A stretch of 64,000 nt of DNA from M3007 sp031425155 (GCA_031425155.1 JANPIV010000012.1:62001-126000); one strand, 5' to 3'. Positions 49,885 through 59,826 are shown, counted from the stretch's first letter. Translations and numbers: made by a program. Notes: a model not told the origin generated them from the letters alone.

Positions 49885-52800
49885 TTATCTTACAATCGTC
49901 ACATCGCCCTGTTTTCTCACAGTAATGTTGCGTCCACAAAAAGTCAGTTTCGCTTCCACTTGCCAGACGTACACGCCCGGAACCATCGTCCGCCGATGAA
50001 AACTGCCCTCCCAGCCTGCCTCGGCCTGGGTGCTTTGGAACATCAGATTGCCCCAACGGTCATAGATTTCCAGGTGATAGTCCAGCAGAGTCAGGCCCTT
50101 GGCAAAAACGGGTCGGAACACCGTGTTTTCCGCCTCCTCGCCGCTTGGAGCAAACACGTTGGGCACGTACATATATGACTTATCGGCCCCTATTTCCGTC
50201 CATTCTACGGTCGCATCGCGTCGCACCGTTTCGCACTGGTTCGTGGCTTCCAGCCAGACGGCTCCGGCTTCATTGGCCAAAGTAGAGCCCACCGTCTGGC
50301 CATTCCACCACCTGAACGTCAGAGCAGTCGTATCACCGCTGATGATGGGCGCAAGCGAAATGCCACTGCTGTCGCAAGGTAAAAAGGCATCGGCCAGCAC
50401 GACTTCCAAACGTGGCAATTCGCCAATGGTCGCACTCTGGGCCACCGTGCAGCCGTTGGCATCTTCCAGGATTACCTGATAATTTCCGGCTGCCAATGCC
50501 TCGAACAGGGAATCGGCCTGCGCCAAACCACCGTTCAGGGAAAATTGGTACGGCGCTAATCCGCCTTGAGCCTGACGAACCAACAGGCTGCCGGTGGGTT
50601 GGGCAGCGCAGGAAGGGTCAGCTTGCAGCGTAAAAGCGGCCACTGGCAAAGCAGTAACGACCAACGTCACCACCGAGTCGCAACCGGCTGCATTAGTGAA
50701 GTTAAACTCCCGCGTTTCACCCGCCGGGACAGCTGCACCGGCATAGTCGTACGCCTCTCCCGGACAGGCCGTTACTGTCAGCAGGGAAGCCGAATTTTGC
50801 GCCGCCTGTACCGTCACGGTCACGGTAGAGTCGCAGCCCAGGTAGTTTTGGAAAATAAAATCCTGTACCGTGCCGGAGCTCAGTTGTGCGCCATTATAGG
50901 CCACTGTGCTGCCAGAACAGGCTTTTAAAGTAATATTTGCCGCAGAAGTTGGGGCGGTTTGCACAGTCACCGTCACAGTGGAATCGCAGCCCAGGTAGTT
51001 TTGAAAAATAAAATCCTGCACCGTGCCGGAGCTCAATTGCACGCCATTATAGGCCACTGTGCCGCCAGCACAGGCTTTTAAGATAATATTTGCCGCAGAA
51101 GTTGGGGCGGTTTGCACAGTCACCGTCACGGTGGAATCGCAGCCCAGCTGGTTTTGGAGAACAAAATTCTGCACCGTGCCGGGGTTCAGTTGCACACCAT
51201 TATAAGTCACCATCCCGCCGTTACAAGCGGTCAAAGTCAGGGCCGAGGTAGAAACGGGCAATGCCTGCACGGTCACCGTGACTGTAGAATCGCAGCCCTG
51301 GGCAGTCGTAAGCACAAAAGATTGACTGCCGCCAGTCGGAATGGCCGTTCCCTGATACAGGGCCGAGCCTCCGGGACAAGCCCCCAACTGCACATTGGAA
51401 GCAATGCTCTGGCAGACGAATTTCACGAGCAAATCGGCGGTGGCCAGTGTTTGGCAACCCGCCATATTGGCCGGTTTTTGACCAATCACTATTTGCCATT
51501 GGGCAGGCAGACTGGCCGCGTCAATTTGCACCACATAATTGGTCGCAAAAATATTGGTGAAAGCATACGTGCCCGCAGGGTTACTTTGGCCGTAGGCCAC
51601 CGGGCTGCCATTCTGGTAAAGATCAACCGGAATGCCACTCACCAATGTGTCCGCTGCATCAATGAGGCCATTGTCGTTCACGTCCGACCAGACCTGACCC
51701 GTCACATTGCCGTAGGCATCAAACAATTGCAAACTGAGCGGGTCGCTTTGGCCCATACAGCCATAGGCATCGGTCAACACGGCCCAATAGGTCCCACTTT
51801 GTGTGGCTATCAAATCCGGCCCAGTCGCTCCGGCAATGGGACTACCATCGTAGTACCACTGCCAGGACGCAACGTAGGGCAAATTAGTCGGCAAACATAA
51901 AGTATCGGGGCGGCAGCGCGTGTGGCAGCCACCGGGAATCGCATTGACTGGCGGCCCAGGCTGGATGTACACGGAATTGCTTCTTGCTTCGCAACCAAAT
52001 TCATTGATCGCCCGGATGAAATACAAACCGGGTGCTGCGGCGGATAAGGTGGTGCCCGTTTCGCCATTGTTCCAGATAAACTGCCAATTGGCGGGCGTGG
52101 GCCCGGTGTAGGTAATACTGGCCGTTTGGGCACAGATGCTATTGGTAGCGATAGAAAATCCGCTGGGTACAGGATTGACCGTCACGATAAAAGGATCGGT
52201 CACCGAGGTGCAGCCATTAGAAAAATCAGTCACGGTGACGGTAAAAACATGTGTTCCGACTGATAGCAAATTGAACCGGTCTTCGGTGAAAAACACCTCA
52301 TTGTCCGAGCCATTTCCATCCGACCACACATAACCATAGCTGCTATTACCCTGAACTTCCAGATGTACGTCTTCGCCAGCGCAGGTAGTCAAAGCAGGAT
52401 AAGCCGTGCCAACTACCTGTCCTAACTCGTTTTCCAACAACGCTTTAACCACGGCATCGGGCGCGGGTTTCACCTCCACGGTCACCGGCGGAGGCGTGTA
52501 AGTGCAGCCGTTGGCGTCGGTAATCGTTACGCGATAAGTGCCTTCATCTCCCGTAATTAAAGTGGCCGTGGTCGTCGTGCTATCCGACCAGAACCAGGCT
52601 ACGCCGCCCGCCGGAGCAGTCAAAGTGACCGTGCTGCCTTCGCAAATAGGGGCCGGATTAGCGGGACTAATATTACCGGTCAAAATATTGGGCGTCACTG
52701 TCACATTTTGGGTAGCACTGCCGATGCAGCCAAACACGTTGGTCGCAGTGGCCATCACCGGATAAGTTCCGGCAGGCGTAAAACTATGATAAGCGGGATT

Positions 52801-55800
52801 GCCGGTAGCGTCATTGGCCGGGCCGGTGGCGGGTTGCCCAAAATCCCAGGTGATGCTGGTTATTTCTGGCCCTGCTAAGGCTTGGAAGGGCAGCGCATTC
52901 CCCGCGCAGTTTTGCGCCGGTAGCGCAAAAGTCGGGCTGGGGGTCGTGGGCACCATCGCGGCCTGCGTGATGGAGGAAGTACAGCCGCTATTGGCCGTAA
53001 TGGTCAAAGTGACGGGATAATTTCCGGACGCAGCGTAAATATGGTTGGGAGCGCGGATGGTGGAAGTGTTACCGGCACCGCTGGCCGGATCGCCAAAATC
53101 CCAGGCCCAACTACTAATACTCCCGCCCGGCAAAAACGTGCTGACATCCTCAAACGTAGTGGCCCCGCCCGGACAGTCGGGCACCAGGCCAAACTGCGCC
53201 GAAGCGACCACTTTCACCGAATCAATCAACCGGCAAGTCGCTCCATTCAGGAGTTGACCGGACAGAATGACCAGGTACTGTCCTGCATTTTGAAAATGAA
53301 ACCCTGGATTGTCCAAATTGGAAGTGCCGAGCAGGGCCGCGCCGGATTCAGCAAAAAGCCACGTCGCTGAACCAGCCACATACTGCGCACCGCTGACCTG
53401 AAAACTGAAACTATCGCACAATGTGGTGGGAATAATGGTCAAATCCAGGCTACCCGGCGGGCAAACGGGGGCTACCGGCCCGGGCACACCACCGCCGCCC
53501 GTGCAATCATTGATAATAGCGATTGGCCCATCCGAAGTAGTACAGCCGTATTGATTGGTCACAGTAGCGGTGTACAAGCCATACTGGTTGGTGGTGTAAG
53601 TGGGCGTGTTACCTCCCACGGGTACGCCATCGCGGAACCATTGATATTGAAAATCGCCATCGGTACTGGACAGTGCGCTGATGGTAACGAAGTTGGAATT
53701 GTTACAAAAACCTGTAAAATCGGCGGTCGTGATGTTCAAATTGGGGTTTGGAGCAGGATCAATCGTGAATTCCTGCACGCCCGCACAACCCTGATTATCA
53801 GTTACCTGAACGGCATAACTGCCATCGCTCAGGTTGGCAATGGCGGAAGCGCCTACGACGGTACCATTCTCCGATTTCCATGAATAGGCCGTGTAGGGAA
53901 TGGCGGTTTGTACCGGCGCGATTTGCCCGATGCAGACGCTCGCGGGTGCCTGCACGACTGGCTTGGGATTAACCAGCACAGTGACCGGAAGAGTGGCGAT
54001 TTGCCCGCAGACATTAGCCGAAAGTGTATGGGAACCCGACTGCGTCCAGAAGATTTCCACATTTTTGGAGCCTTGTCCGCTGGCAATGGCTCCGGCACCA
54101 ACGGGATTAGTACTCCATTGAATATCAATATCTTCCAGATCGGCAATCGTATAGGGCACCGTCTCATCTTCACACACCAAATCATCGCCGGTAATATTTG
54201 GCAGGTTAATCGCGACCACATCCAGGCGAATGGTATCCGACAGGCAGCCCAAGCCATCCGTACTTATTTGGCGCACCGCCAGACTGTAAGGGCCACTGGC
54301 ATTCCAGGTAATATTGAGCGGATTACCGACATAGGAGCCGGGTAAAGCAGGACCATTTTCCACCGTCCATTGCAGGGCACTATTCGCGCTAACGCTCAGG
54401 GCCTCGTAGGTGTAGGCATTGTTCGGGCAGATGGGAGTTGGCCCGGAAATGCTAGTCGGAGGATCGGGTAACGGAGCCACATTGATCGTCCAGGTCGCTT
54501 CATCCGAACAGGTCTGACTGGGGTCAGCGGGCACGGCAAGCAACTGGTAAAGTCCGGCGGCAGTCGCAAAAGGCACATTTACGCTGGCGGCAGCGGTAGC
54601 GGAATTCCAGACGGCACTTCCATTGGGACCAGTGAGCGTCCAGTTGGCCAGTAAATTAACGATTGGTGTGGTCAGTTTGGCATTAAAACCAGCACTGGCC
54701 CCGGCGCAGGCTTCTACCGGACCTTCGATAATAAATGGAGAAAGGATGCGCACAGCAATAGAATCCTGACCGCCGCAACCCAAGTAACAATTATCGTATT
54801 TCACCGAAAGCCAGTGTATTTGGCCGGGGTTGGGATAAGCCGTCCAACTCACCGTCACCTGGTTGGTACCCTGCCCGCTCACGATGGAACCACCACTTGA
54901 CAACGACCAGACGAAACTCGTACCGGCGTAAGGCTCTATGGAATAGCGTTCCTCGGAGTTGGCGCACACCCGCTCCTTGCCCTGAATCTCCGCAGCATCG
55001 GAAATGACTGGTATGTGGATGACTGCCGGTTGCGGGCAAGTCGCCCCGGCACAGGGTTGCGCGCCCAAGGTGATCGTACCGGCTGGCCCGCTGGTCCATT
55101 GTACGGTGATGCTATCCGCAGCGGGCGTACCGCCGTTCAGTATCGTGCCATTGGAAGTGACGGCCCAGGAAAAGGGCGCACAGCCATTGCCAGCCGTGTA
55201 AGTGACCGTCTCATTGGGGCAAATAGTGCCAACGCAATCGAGCGTGGGCGATATGGCATCCAGTACGGTCACGTTCATCAGCATAGTATCGCTGCACAGG
55301 CAGTTGCTCTGGGCGATGAGCCGCACGGTATAATTGCCCGGTGTTTGAAAAACGTGCTGCGGATCAATTTCATAGGTGGTAGAAAAGTCGTCGCTGAACG
55401 CCCATTCATAGTAATCGCCCGCCGTGCTTTGATTATCAAAATAAACGGTCTGGCCTTTGCAAACGGTCAATGCACCGCTACTGGCCGGAGCAGGATCGGT
55501 GGTGAATTGCGCGTTGGGTGCTTCAATAATCGTCACACAAAGGGCATCTTCTCCCCCGCAACCACCCACAATCGGGCCACCCGTTCCAACGGTGAATACC
55601 GATACAAAGCCATTGCCTGCGCTGCCCCAGTTGACTGTGACGGAGGTATTAAAAGGCGGATTATTGACCTGATAGCTGCTGGCTCCCGTCACTTGCCAGT
55701 TCAGGAAAATCTGCTGGCTGACAGGATTGTCTGTCTGCACGGAGTACGTAATGGTCGTATTGGGACAAATTTTTTCGCAAAAAAATGCGCTGCTATCCCC

Positions 55801-56166
55801 ATTACAGGGAGCCGTATTACTGGACACAATATTTAAAGGCTGGTAGGGCAACTGGTAGATCGTATGGCTGGCACTAGCAGTATCACCCGCTGCGCTAGCC
55901 ACGATGACAGAATATATACCAGGAATGACCGGACAGAGAAAAATAGACCGTTGGGTCGAAGAATAACCGCCTGGCCCTATCCACTTATAGGTGTAAGGCG
56001 GTGGGAAAGTGCCCTGTATGTTTTGTACCGTTAAAATTAAGGTGTCACAGTCGTTCCCACAAGTGACCTCCGGGCCTTGTATATTGATAATTTCATTGTT
56101 GTTTTGAGCGTGTAAAACGCTGGTAGCAATCAGCAAAAGGAAGACAGGAAAGTATCGGCTGAGCAT
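49885..56166 (-). CDS. Giant secreted PKD-repeat protein with T9SS type B (gliding-motility) C-terminus
   Basis: 2,093 residues from ATG at 56166 (MLSRYFPVFLLLIATSVLHAQ signal peptide; 68 in-frame upstream codons add nothing recognisable). Many PKD/Ig-like beta modules follow (for example YYEWAFSDDFSTTYEIDPQHVFQTPGNYTVRLIAQ, SWAWDFGDPASGAGNTSTIRAPNHIYAASGNYPVTLTI). A SdrD/Cna-B-like module reads VWSDVNDNGLIDAADTLVSGIPVDLYQNG. Next is a block of 51-residue repeats ending GCDSTVTVTVQ, and finally a type B sorting domain, YMYVPNVFAPSGEEAENTVFRPV...YHLEIYDRWGNLMFQS...GVYVWQVEAKL. Such proteins are exported across the outer membrane by T9SS and are often adhesins. Monocistronic by position. Confidence 0.92.
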   Translation of the reverse strand: MLSRYFPVFLLLIATSVLHAQNNNEIINIQGPEVTCGNDCDTLILTVQNIQGTFPPPYTYKWIGPGGYSSTQRSIFLCPVIPGIYSVIVASAAGDTASASHTIYQLPYQPLNIVSSNTAPCNGDSSAFFCEKICPNTTITYSVQTDNPVSQQIFLNWQVTGASSYQVNNPPFNTSVTVNWGSAGNGFVSVFTVGTGGPIVGGCGGEDALCVTIIEAPNAQFTTDPAPASSGALTVCKGQTVYFDNQSTAGDYYEWAFSDDFSTTYEIDPQHVFQTPGNYTVRLIAQSNCLCSDTMLMNVTVLDAISPTLDCVGTICPNETVTYTAGNGCAPFSWAVTSNGTILNGGTPAADSITVQWTSGPAGTITLGAQPCAGATCPQPAVIHIPVISDAAEIQGKERVCANSEERYSIEPYAGTSFVWSLSSGGSIVSGQGTNQVTVSWTAYPNPGQIHWLSVKYDNCYLGCGGQDSIAVRILSPFIIEGPVEACAGASAGFNAKLTTPIVNLLANWTLTGPNGSAVWNSATAAASVNVPFATAAGLYQLLAVPADPSQTCSDEATWTINVAPLPDPPTSISGPTPICPNNAYTYEALSVSANSALQWTVENGPALPGSYVGNPLNITWNASGPYSLAVRQISTDGLGCLSDTIRLDVVAINLPNITGDDLVCEDETVPYTIADLEDIDIQWSTNPVGAGAIASGQGSKNVEIFWTQSGSHTLSANVCGQIATLPVTVLVNPKPVVQAPASVCIGQIAPVQTAIPYTAYSWKSENGTVVGASAIANLSDGSYAVQVTDNQGCAGVQEFTIDPAPNPNLNITTADFTGFCNNSNFVTISALSSTDGDFQYQWFRDGVPVGGNTPTYTTNQYGLYTATVTNQYGCTTSDGPIAIINDCTGGGGVPGPVAPVCPPGSLDLTIIPTTLCDSFSFQVSGAQYVAGSATWLFAESGAALLGTSNLDNPGFHFQNAGQYLVILSGQLLNGATCRLIDSVKVVASAQFGLVPDCPGGATTFEDVSTFLPGGSISSWAWDFGDPASGAGNTSTIRAPNHIYAASGNYPVTLTITANSGCTSSITQAAMVPTTPSPTFALPAQNCAGNALPFQALAGPEITSITWDFGQPATGPANDATGNPAYHSFTPAGTYPVMATATNVFGCIGSATQNVTVTPNILTGNISPANPAPICEGSTVTLTAPAGGVAWFWSDSTTTTATLITGDEGTYRVTITDANGCTYTPPPVTVEVKPAPDAVVKALLENELGQVVGTAYPALTTCAGEDVHLEVQGNSSYGYVWSDGNGSDNEVFFTEDRFNLLSVGTHVFTVTVTDFSNGCTSVTDPFIVTVNPVPSGFSIATNSICAQTASITYTGPTPANWQFIWNNGETGTTLSAAAPGLYFIRAINEFGCEARSNSVYIQPGPPVNAIPGGCHTRCRPDTLCLPTNLPYVASWQWYYDGSPIAGATGPDLIATQSGTYWAVLTDAYGCMGQSDPLSLQLFDAYGNVTGQVWSDVNDNGLIDAADTLVSGIPVDLYQNGSPVAYGQSNPAGTYAFTNIFATNYVVQIDAASLPAQWQIVIGQKPANMAGCQTLATADLLVKFVCQSIASNVQLGACPGGSALYQGTAIPTGGSQSFVLTTAQGCDSTVTVTVQALPVSTSALTLTACNGGMVTYNGVQLNPGTVQNFVLQNQLGCDSTVTVTVQTAPTSAANIILKACAGGTVAYNGVQLSSGTVQDFIFQNYLGCDSTVTVTVQTAPTSAANITLKACSGSTVAYNGAQLSSGTVQDFIFQNYLGCDSTVTVTVQAAQNSASLLTVTACPGEAYDYAGAAVPAGETREFNFTNAAGCDSVVTLVVTALPVAAFTLQADPSCAAQPTGSLLVRQAQGGLAPYQFSLNGGLAQADSLFEALAAGNYQVILEDANGCTVAQSATIGELPRLEVVLADAFLPCDSSGISLAPIISGDTTALTFRWWNGQTVGSTLANEAGAVWLEATNQCETVRRDATVEWTEIGADKSYMYVPNVFAPSGEEAENTVFRPVFAKGLTLLDYHLEIYDRWGNLMFQSTQAEAGWEGSFHRRTMVPGVYVWQVEAKLTFCGRNITVRKQGDVTIVR
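50678..51442 (-). repeat. Five tandem 153-bp (51-codon) repeats inside the T9SS cargo gene
   Basis: The coding word for GCDSTV recurs at 50678, 50831, 50984, 51137 and 51290, exactly 153 bp apart each time. Units 2 to 4 are nearly identical in DNA (CAGCCCAGGTAGTTTT, CCGCAGAAGTTGGGGCGG), units 1 and 5 diverged, a pattern of recent internal duplication. Confidence 0.9.
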
Positions 56167-56376
56167 ATTGGGAAAAAGTTTCGTCACTGACAGAGTCGGC
56201 GACGGTGAAGGAAGAAAGTTAGCCGTGTGGATTAAAGTTAAAAGCGAGATACAGTAGAGCAGAAAAAGGCTGCAAGGCACGGTAAAACTTTTGTTGGTGT
56301 CAGCAAAAGTGGTGTTTCCGCAATACGTAAGAGGTGGTGGATTAGTTGGGTTGGGAAAAGCAAAGGACAAAAACAG

Positions 56377-56588
56377 GAGTCATCCCGAATTTTTGCAAAA
56401 AACGAAAGAGAGGTCGTTTCAACCCACGATTTTAATCGTGGGCGAGGAGACCAAGGGGAGCAAGGAACGGTTTTAACCGTTTTTAGACCTTACCCCAGTA
56501 GGTATAAACCGTTAAAACGGTTACCCATCTAACGTTTTATGTATTCCCACGATTAAAATCGCGGGTTGAAAAAATTCGGGATGACTTA
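56377..56588. repeat. MITE-like element with CCCACGATTTTAATCGTGGG arms, copy 2
   Basis: 212 bp bounded by GAGTCATCCCGAATTT and AAATTCGGGATGACTTA. The interior matches 25461-25670 in reverse orientation, including a GAAAGAGAGGTCGTTTCAAC side segment that appears complemented at the other end of copy 1. It fills the gap between the giant gene and the monooxygenase gene. Confidence 0.85.
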
Positions 56589-56610
56589 TGTTGCTTTTCG
56601 CCTTTATAAT

Positions 56611-56910
56611 CTACAACATCCCGTCCACCACCTCCATAGACCAGGCCTCTGCCTTTTCGGCAAATAAAGCCTTCGTTTTGGCCCAGGTAGTGCGGAAAAG
56701 TTCGGACTGCCGGTAAGCCTCCAAAGCGGCAGCATCGTCCCAAAGGCTGAACGTAAAAAGCACGTCGCTTCGGTCCGTAGAGCGCAGCAACTCCATGTGT
56801 CGGCAGCCGGGGAAAGCCCGAATTTGCTGTTTGCTGGGCTCGAACACCGTGTGGAGAAAAGTCTCGACTTCTTCCGGGCGGAAGGTCAGTTTGACGAAGC
56901 GTTTGATCAT
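56611..56910 (-). CDS. Antibiotic biosynthesis monooxygenase (ABM)-like small protein
   Basis: 99 residues, one ferredoxin-like ABM domain: IKRFVKLTFRPEEVETFLHTVFEPSKQQIRAFPGCRHMELLRSTDRSDVLFTFSLWDDAAALEAYRQSELFRTTW, where the 'FPGC..meLl.s....v.ft.s.Wd...ALeaYR.Se.F...W' pattern is diagnostic. Dimeric family whose members include haem-degrading and quinone-forming enzymes; no specific activity can be assigned. It is followed 25 bp later by the E2 gene in the opposite order of transcription (both minus, E2 upstream), so it may be the distal gene of the E2 transcript. Confidence 0.85.
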   Translation of the reverse strand: MIKRFVKLTFRPEEVETFLHTVFEPSKQQIRAFPGCRHMELLRSTDRSDVLFTFSLWDDAAALEAYRQSELFRTTWAKTKALFAEKAEAWSMEVVDGML

Positions 56911-56935
56911 ACTTACATACGCAAGTTATTGAAAA

Positions 56936-58270
56936 TCAAATAGATCGCTTTGCATCGAACTGTTCCAGGTAGTCTGCCACGCGGCGCAGGAACGAGCCGC
57001 CCAGCATACCATCCACCACGCGGTGATCGTACGACAGGGACAGGAACATCATCTGGCGCACCGCGATGACGTCGCCATATTCCGTTTCCAGCACCGCCGG
57101 TTTCTTGCGAATCGCACCCGTGGCCATGATGGCCGCCTGCGGCTGATTGATGATCGGGGTACCCATCACATTGCCAAACGTGCCGACATTGGTCAGCGTA
57201 AAAGTGCCGCCCTGGATTTCTTCGGGTTTCAACTGGTTCTGACGGGCGCGCCTGGCCAGGTCATTGACCGTTTTAGTGAGACCGACCAAATTGAGGAAAT
57301 CGGCATTTTTAATGACCGGCACAATGAGATTGCCACTGGGCAAGGCCGCTGCCATACCGATGTTCAAGTCCTTGCGGATGATGATCCGCGTGCCGTCCAC
57401 CGAAGAATTGACCATCGGAAAATCACGCAACGCCCGCGTCACGGCCTCCACAAACAGCGGCGTGAAGGTGATATTTTCGCCGTATTTCTGCTTGAATTCG
57501 TCCTTGATGCGGTTACGCCAGTTGACCATGTTGGTCACGTCCACTTCCACGAACGAGGTGACGTGCGGGCTGACGTGTTTGCTCATCACCATGTGGTCGG
57601 CAATGAGTTTGCGCATCCGGTCCATTTCGATGATCTCTACGTTGCCGTCGGTGCTGATCGCCGGACGCTGAATGACCTGAATCGGGGCGGGTGGCGTAGC
57701 GGCAGGCTGACCATTGCCCACCGACTTTTGCGGAGCGGCAGCCGGAGCAGTCGCAGGCAGAGTTTGCCGTGTGGCCACGTAGGCCAGCATATCTTTTTTG
57801 GTCACCCTGCCATCAGCCCCGCTGCCAGAGATGCGTTCCAGTTCGGCGACGGCAATACCTTCTTCTTTGGCAATGGTGCGCACCAAAGGCGAGTAAAAGC
57901 GGCCTTCCCCGGATGCAGTTGCCGCTTCGCGGACGGGCACATAAGGCACCTCGGGCTGGGCGGACGATTGTCCATTGGTCGTAGCAGGCTGTTGTACAGC
58001 AGGCGAAGCGGCGGGCTGCGTGGCTCCCGCTTCGGTTTCGATCACGGCAATGGCCTTATTGATGGCCACTACGTCATTTTCCTGGAACAGGATTTCGACC
58101 AGCGTACCCGCTACCGGCGAGGGTACTTCGCTGTCCACTTTATCAGTGGCAATATCCAGCACCGCTTCGTCCAGTTCCACGGAATCACCCGGTTTTTTGC
58201 GCCATTTCAGGATGGTGGCCTCCATAATACTTTCACCCATCTTGGGCATGATCAATTCTACGCGCGCCAT
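56936..58270 (-). CDS. 2-oxoacid dehydrogenase dihydrolipoyl acyltransferase (E2)
   Basis: About 444 residues from ATG at 58270 (MARVELIMPKMGESI). Lipoyl domain 1-78 with lipoyl-Lys44 in DIATDKVDSEVPSP. An Ala/Pro/Gln-rich linker (80-115) precedes a peripheral E1/E3-binding domain (about 125-165: YSPLVRTIAKEEGIAVAELERISGSGADGRVTKKDML). A second linker leads to the catalytic acyltransferase domain (about 205-444) with HVTSFVEVDVTNMVNWR, GTFTLTNVG and the active-site SLSYDHRVVDG. One lipoyl domain and the MGESI start fit the branched-chain or 2-oxoglutarate type as well as pyruvate; the substrate is left open. No E1 or E3 genes are adjacent. Confidence 0.93.
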   Translation of the reverse strand: MARVELIMPKMGESIMEATILKWRKKPGDSVELDEAVLDIATDKVDSEVPSPVAGTLVEILFQENDVVAINKAIAVIETEAGATQPAASPAVQQPATTNGQSSAQPEVPYVPVREAATASGEGRFYSPLVRTIAKEEGIAVAELERISGSGADGRVTKKDMLAYVATRQTLPATAPAAAPQKSVGNGQPAATPPAPIQVIQRPAISTDGNVEIIEMDRMRKLIADHMVMSKHVSPHVTSFVEVDVTNMVNWRNRIKDEFKQKYGENITFTPLFVEAVTRALRDFPMVNSSVDGTRIIIRKDLNIGMAAALPSGNLIVPVIKNADFLNLVGLTKTVNDLARRARQNQLKPEEIQGGTFTLTNVGTFGNVMGTPIINQPQAAIMATGAIRKKPAVLETEYGDVIAVRQMMFLSLSYDHRVVDGMLGGSFLRRVADYLEQFDAKRSI

Positions 58271-58414
58271 AAGCGAATATTTTTTAGAAAATTTGGTAAG
58301 AGCATGGCAAAGGTACTCTTTCAATGGGCATTACCCATTGTTTTATGGGTGGTTTTAGAATTTTGTTTGGTAGAAATGCCTCAAATTTGCCCGCACCAAT
58401 TTTGCATTTTCCGT

Positions 58415-59038
58415 ATGAAGGGTATTAAAAATCTCATTTTCGATTTTGGCAACGTCCTGTTCGACATTGATTTGCCGCGCATTGACCGTCATTTGCAACA
58501 GTTGGCGGGGGAACAATACGCCGCAGCCCGCGCCCAACTCGTGCGGGACCGTATTTTTGATCTGTATGAAACGGGTGGTATTTCCACGGCTGATTTTCTG
58601 GAAACGGTGCGCCTGGCGGTGCATCCGCCCTTACAAGCGGAGCAGGTCGCGCTGGCGTGGAATTCGATTTTTATCGGGATGCCCGCGCCCCGGTTCGAGA
58701 TGCTGCTCCGGCTGCGCCAACAGTATAAAGTGTTCTTATTGAGCAACATAAATGAGTTACACGCAGACTGGATCGCCGATTATATGTTACGCGAGCACGG
58801 CATTGCAGACTACGAAGCCCGCTATTTCGATGGGGTTTATTTTTCTCATTTAATCCGTTTGCGCAAGCCTGATCGCGAAATATATGAGTATGTGCTGGCG
58901 GATGCGGAACTGTTACCGGAAGAAACCGTCTTTTTTGATGATATGCCGATTAATGTGGAAGGAGCCCGGCAGGTGGGTATTCAGGCGATTTGGCATGAAC
59001 CGGGCAGCGATATTCTGGAACGAATGCAGTCGTTTTAA
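58415..59038 (+). CDS. HAD-superfamily hydrolase (subfamily IA phosphatase)
   Basis: 207 residues from ATG at 58415 (MKGIKNLIFDFGNVLFDIDL; the much longer open frame upstream is antisense to the E2 gene and is rejected). Motif I is Asp10 in FDFGNVLFD, where the second Asp of DxD is replaced by Gly, as is common in the FDxGxV branch of HAD IA proteins (YihX-like). Motif II LLSNIN, motif III Lys in RLRKPDREIYEYVL, motif IV FFDDMPINVEGARQVG. Such proteins dephosphorylate sugar phosphates or flavins (YihX acts on glucose-1-phosphate); here the substrate is unknown. Divergent from E2, convergent with and overlapping by 4 bp the DUF1963 gene. Confidence 0.9.
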   Translation: MKGIKNLIFDFGNVLFDIDLPRIDRHLQQLAGEQYAAARAQLVRDRIFDLYETGGISTADFLETVRLAVHPPLQAEQVALAWNSIFIGMPAPRFEMLLRLRQQYKVFLLSNINELHADWIADYMLREHGIADYEARYFDGVYFSHLIRLRKPDREIYEYVLADAELLPEETVFFDDMPINVEGARQVGIQAIWHEPGSDILERMQSF

Positions 59039-59826
59039 AGGCTATCCCAGTCATACAACACCCGCGAAAAATCCCGCGCGATCAAGTCCTTTTCCCGGAT
59101 AAAAAAGTGGCCCACACCCATGTCGCCCCACATCAAATCCATCGGTTCATCCGAATCCAATTGGAAAAGCAGCAGCATCGGATCATTGGGCCGGCGCGGA
59201 TCATCCTGGGTGAAATAGGCGTACCCACCGATCTTATGGCCTTGCGGGCGCACCATTTTGCCGTATTCTTCCATCACATCCCATTCTTTTTCGCCAAACT
59301 GTTGAAAAAAATCCTGCCCGAATATTTCAAAAAACTGGTAGTCCGTCACCGCGACGACTTCTTCTTCCAGGGCAAATTTCAGGGGATAGGACTCCTCCGG
59401 GTGGTGCGGCAACAGGTCGTCGTAGTCGCGCAAGGTGGGAAATTTGGTCTGTAACACCGCCTCGTTTTTCTCCACCGTCGGGTGGTACAGCACCCGAAAC
59501 GTATCGGGATTTTCGCCATCGTCGAAGTCCATACCGTATAAATCATCGTCCTGAATATAGAACTGCACAATGCCCTCCTTCGGGAAAGGCGGCAGGGAGG
59601 GCATTTCCGCAAAATTGATTTGGGCCAGAAAAAACAGTTCGCGGCCATCGGGGGCCGTGGGGAAAGTCATACCCTTGGGCAAATAGGGTAAGCCACCGAC
59701 TTTACTTTCCCACAGCGCGAGCGGGCGGGCGGGTTGGGGCAGCACCCGTACGAAAGGTTGGCGGGTGGCCATGATGGCCGCACGATGGGATTCTAAAGCA
59801 GCGGGGAGGGTAAGAGTGAGGGACAT
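59035..59826 (-). CDS. DUF1963 (YwqG-like) protein
   Basis: About 263 residues from ATG at 59826 (MSLTLTLPAALESHRAAIMA). The YwqG/DUF1963 pattern is visible: SKVGGLPYLPKGMTFPTAPDGRELFFLAQINFAEMP near residues 45-85, GIVQFYIQDDDLYGMDFDD, then KIGGYAYFTQDDPRRPNDPMLLLFQLDSD and MWGDMGVGHFFIREKDLIARDFSRVLYDWDS at the C-terminus. The family is widespread and its biochemical function is not established; it is related to the SMI1/KNR4-adjacent toxin-immunity repertoire in some genomes, though nothing here suggests a toxin. Stands alone between converging and unrelated neighbours. Confidence 0.88.
   Translation of the reverse strand: MSLTLTLPAALESHRAAIMATRQPFVRVLPQPARPLALWESKVGGLPYLPKGMTFPTAPDGRELFFLAQINFAEMPSLPPFPKEGIVQFYIQDDDLYGMDFDDGENPDTFRVLYHPTVEKNEAVLQTKFPTLRDYDDLLPHHPEESYPLKFALEEEVVAVTDYQFFEIFGQDFFQQFGEKEWDVMEEYGKMVRPQGHKIGGYAYFTQDDPRRPNDPMLLLFQLDSDEPMDLMWGDMGVGHFFIREKDLIARDFSRVLYDWDSL

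Noticed and set aside
50678..51442. Possible CRISPR array
   Set aside because: The regular 153-bp period is protein-coding (51 codons, frame kept), with repeats far too long and no spacers or cas genes.
51112..51900. 262-codon plus-strand frame opposite the T9SS cargo gene
   Set aside because: Antisense shadow of PKD-like coding sequence with no domain or start context.
57023..58414. Long open frame upstream of and in frame with the HAD phosphatase
   Set aside because: It is antisense to the E2 acyltransferase gene, has His/Arg-rich shadow composition, and no domain; the phosphatase start at 58415 fits the family.
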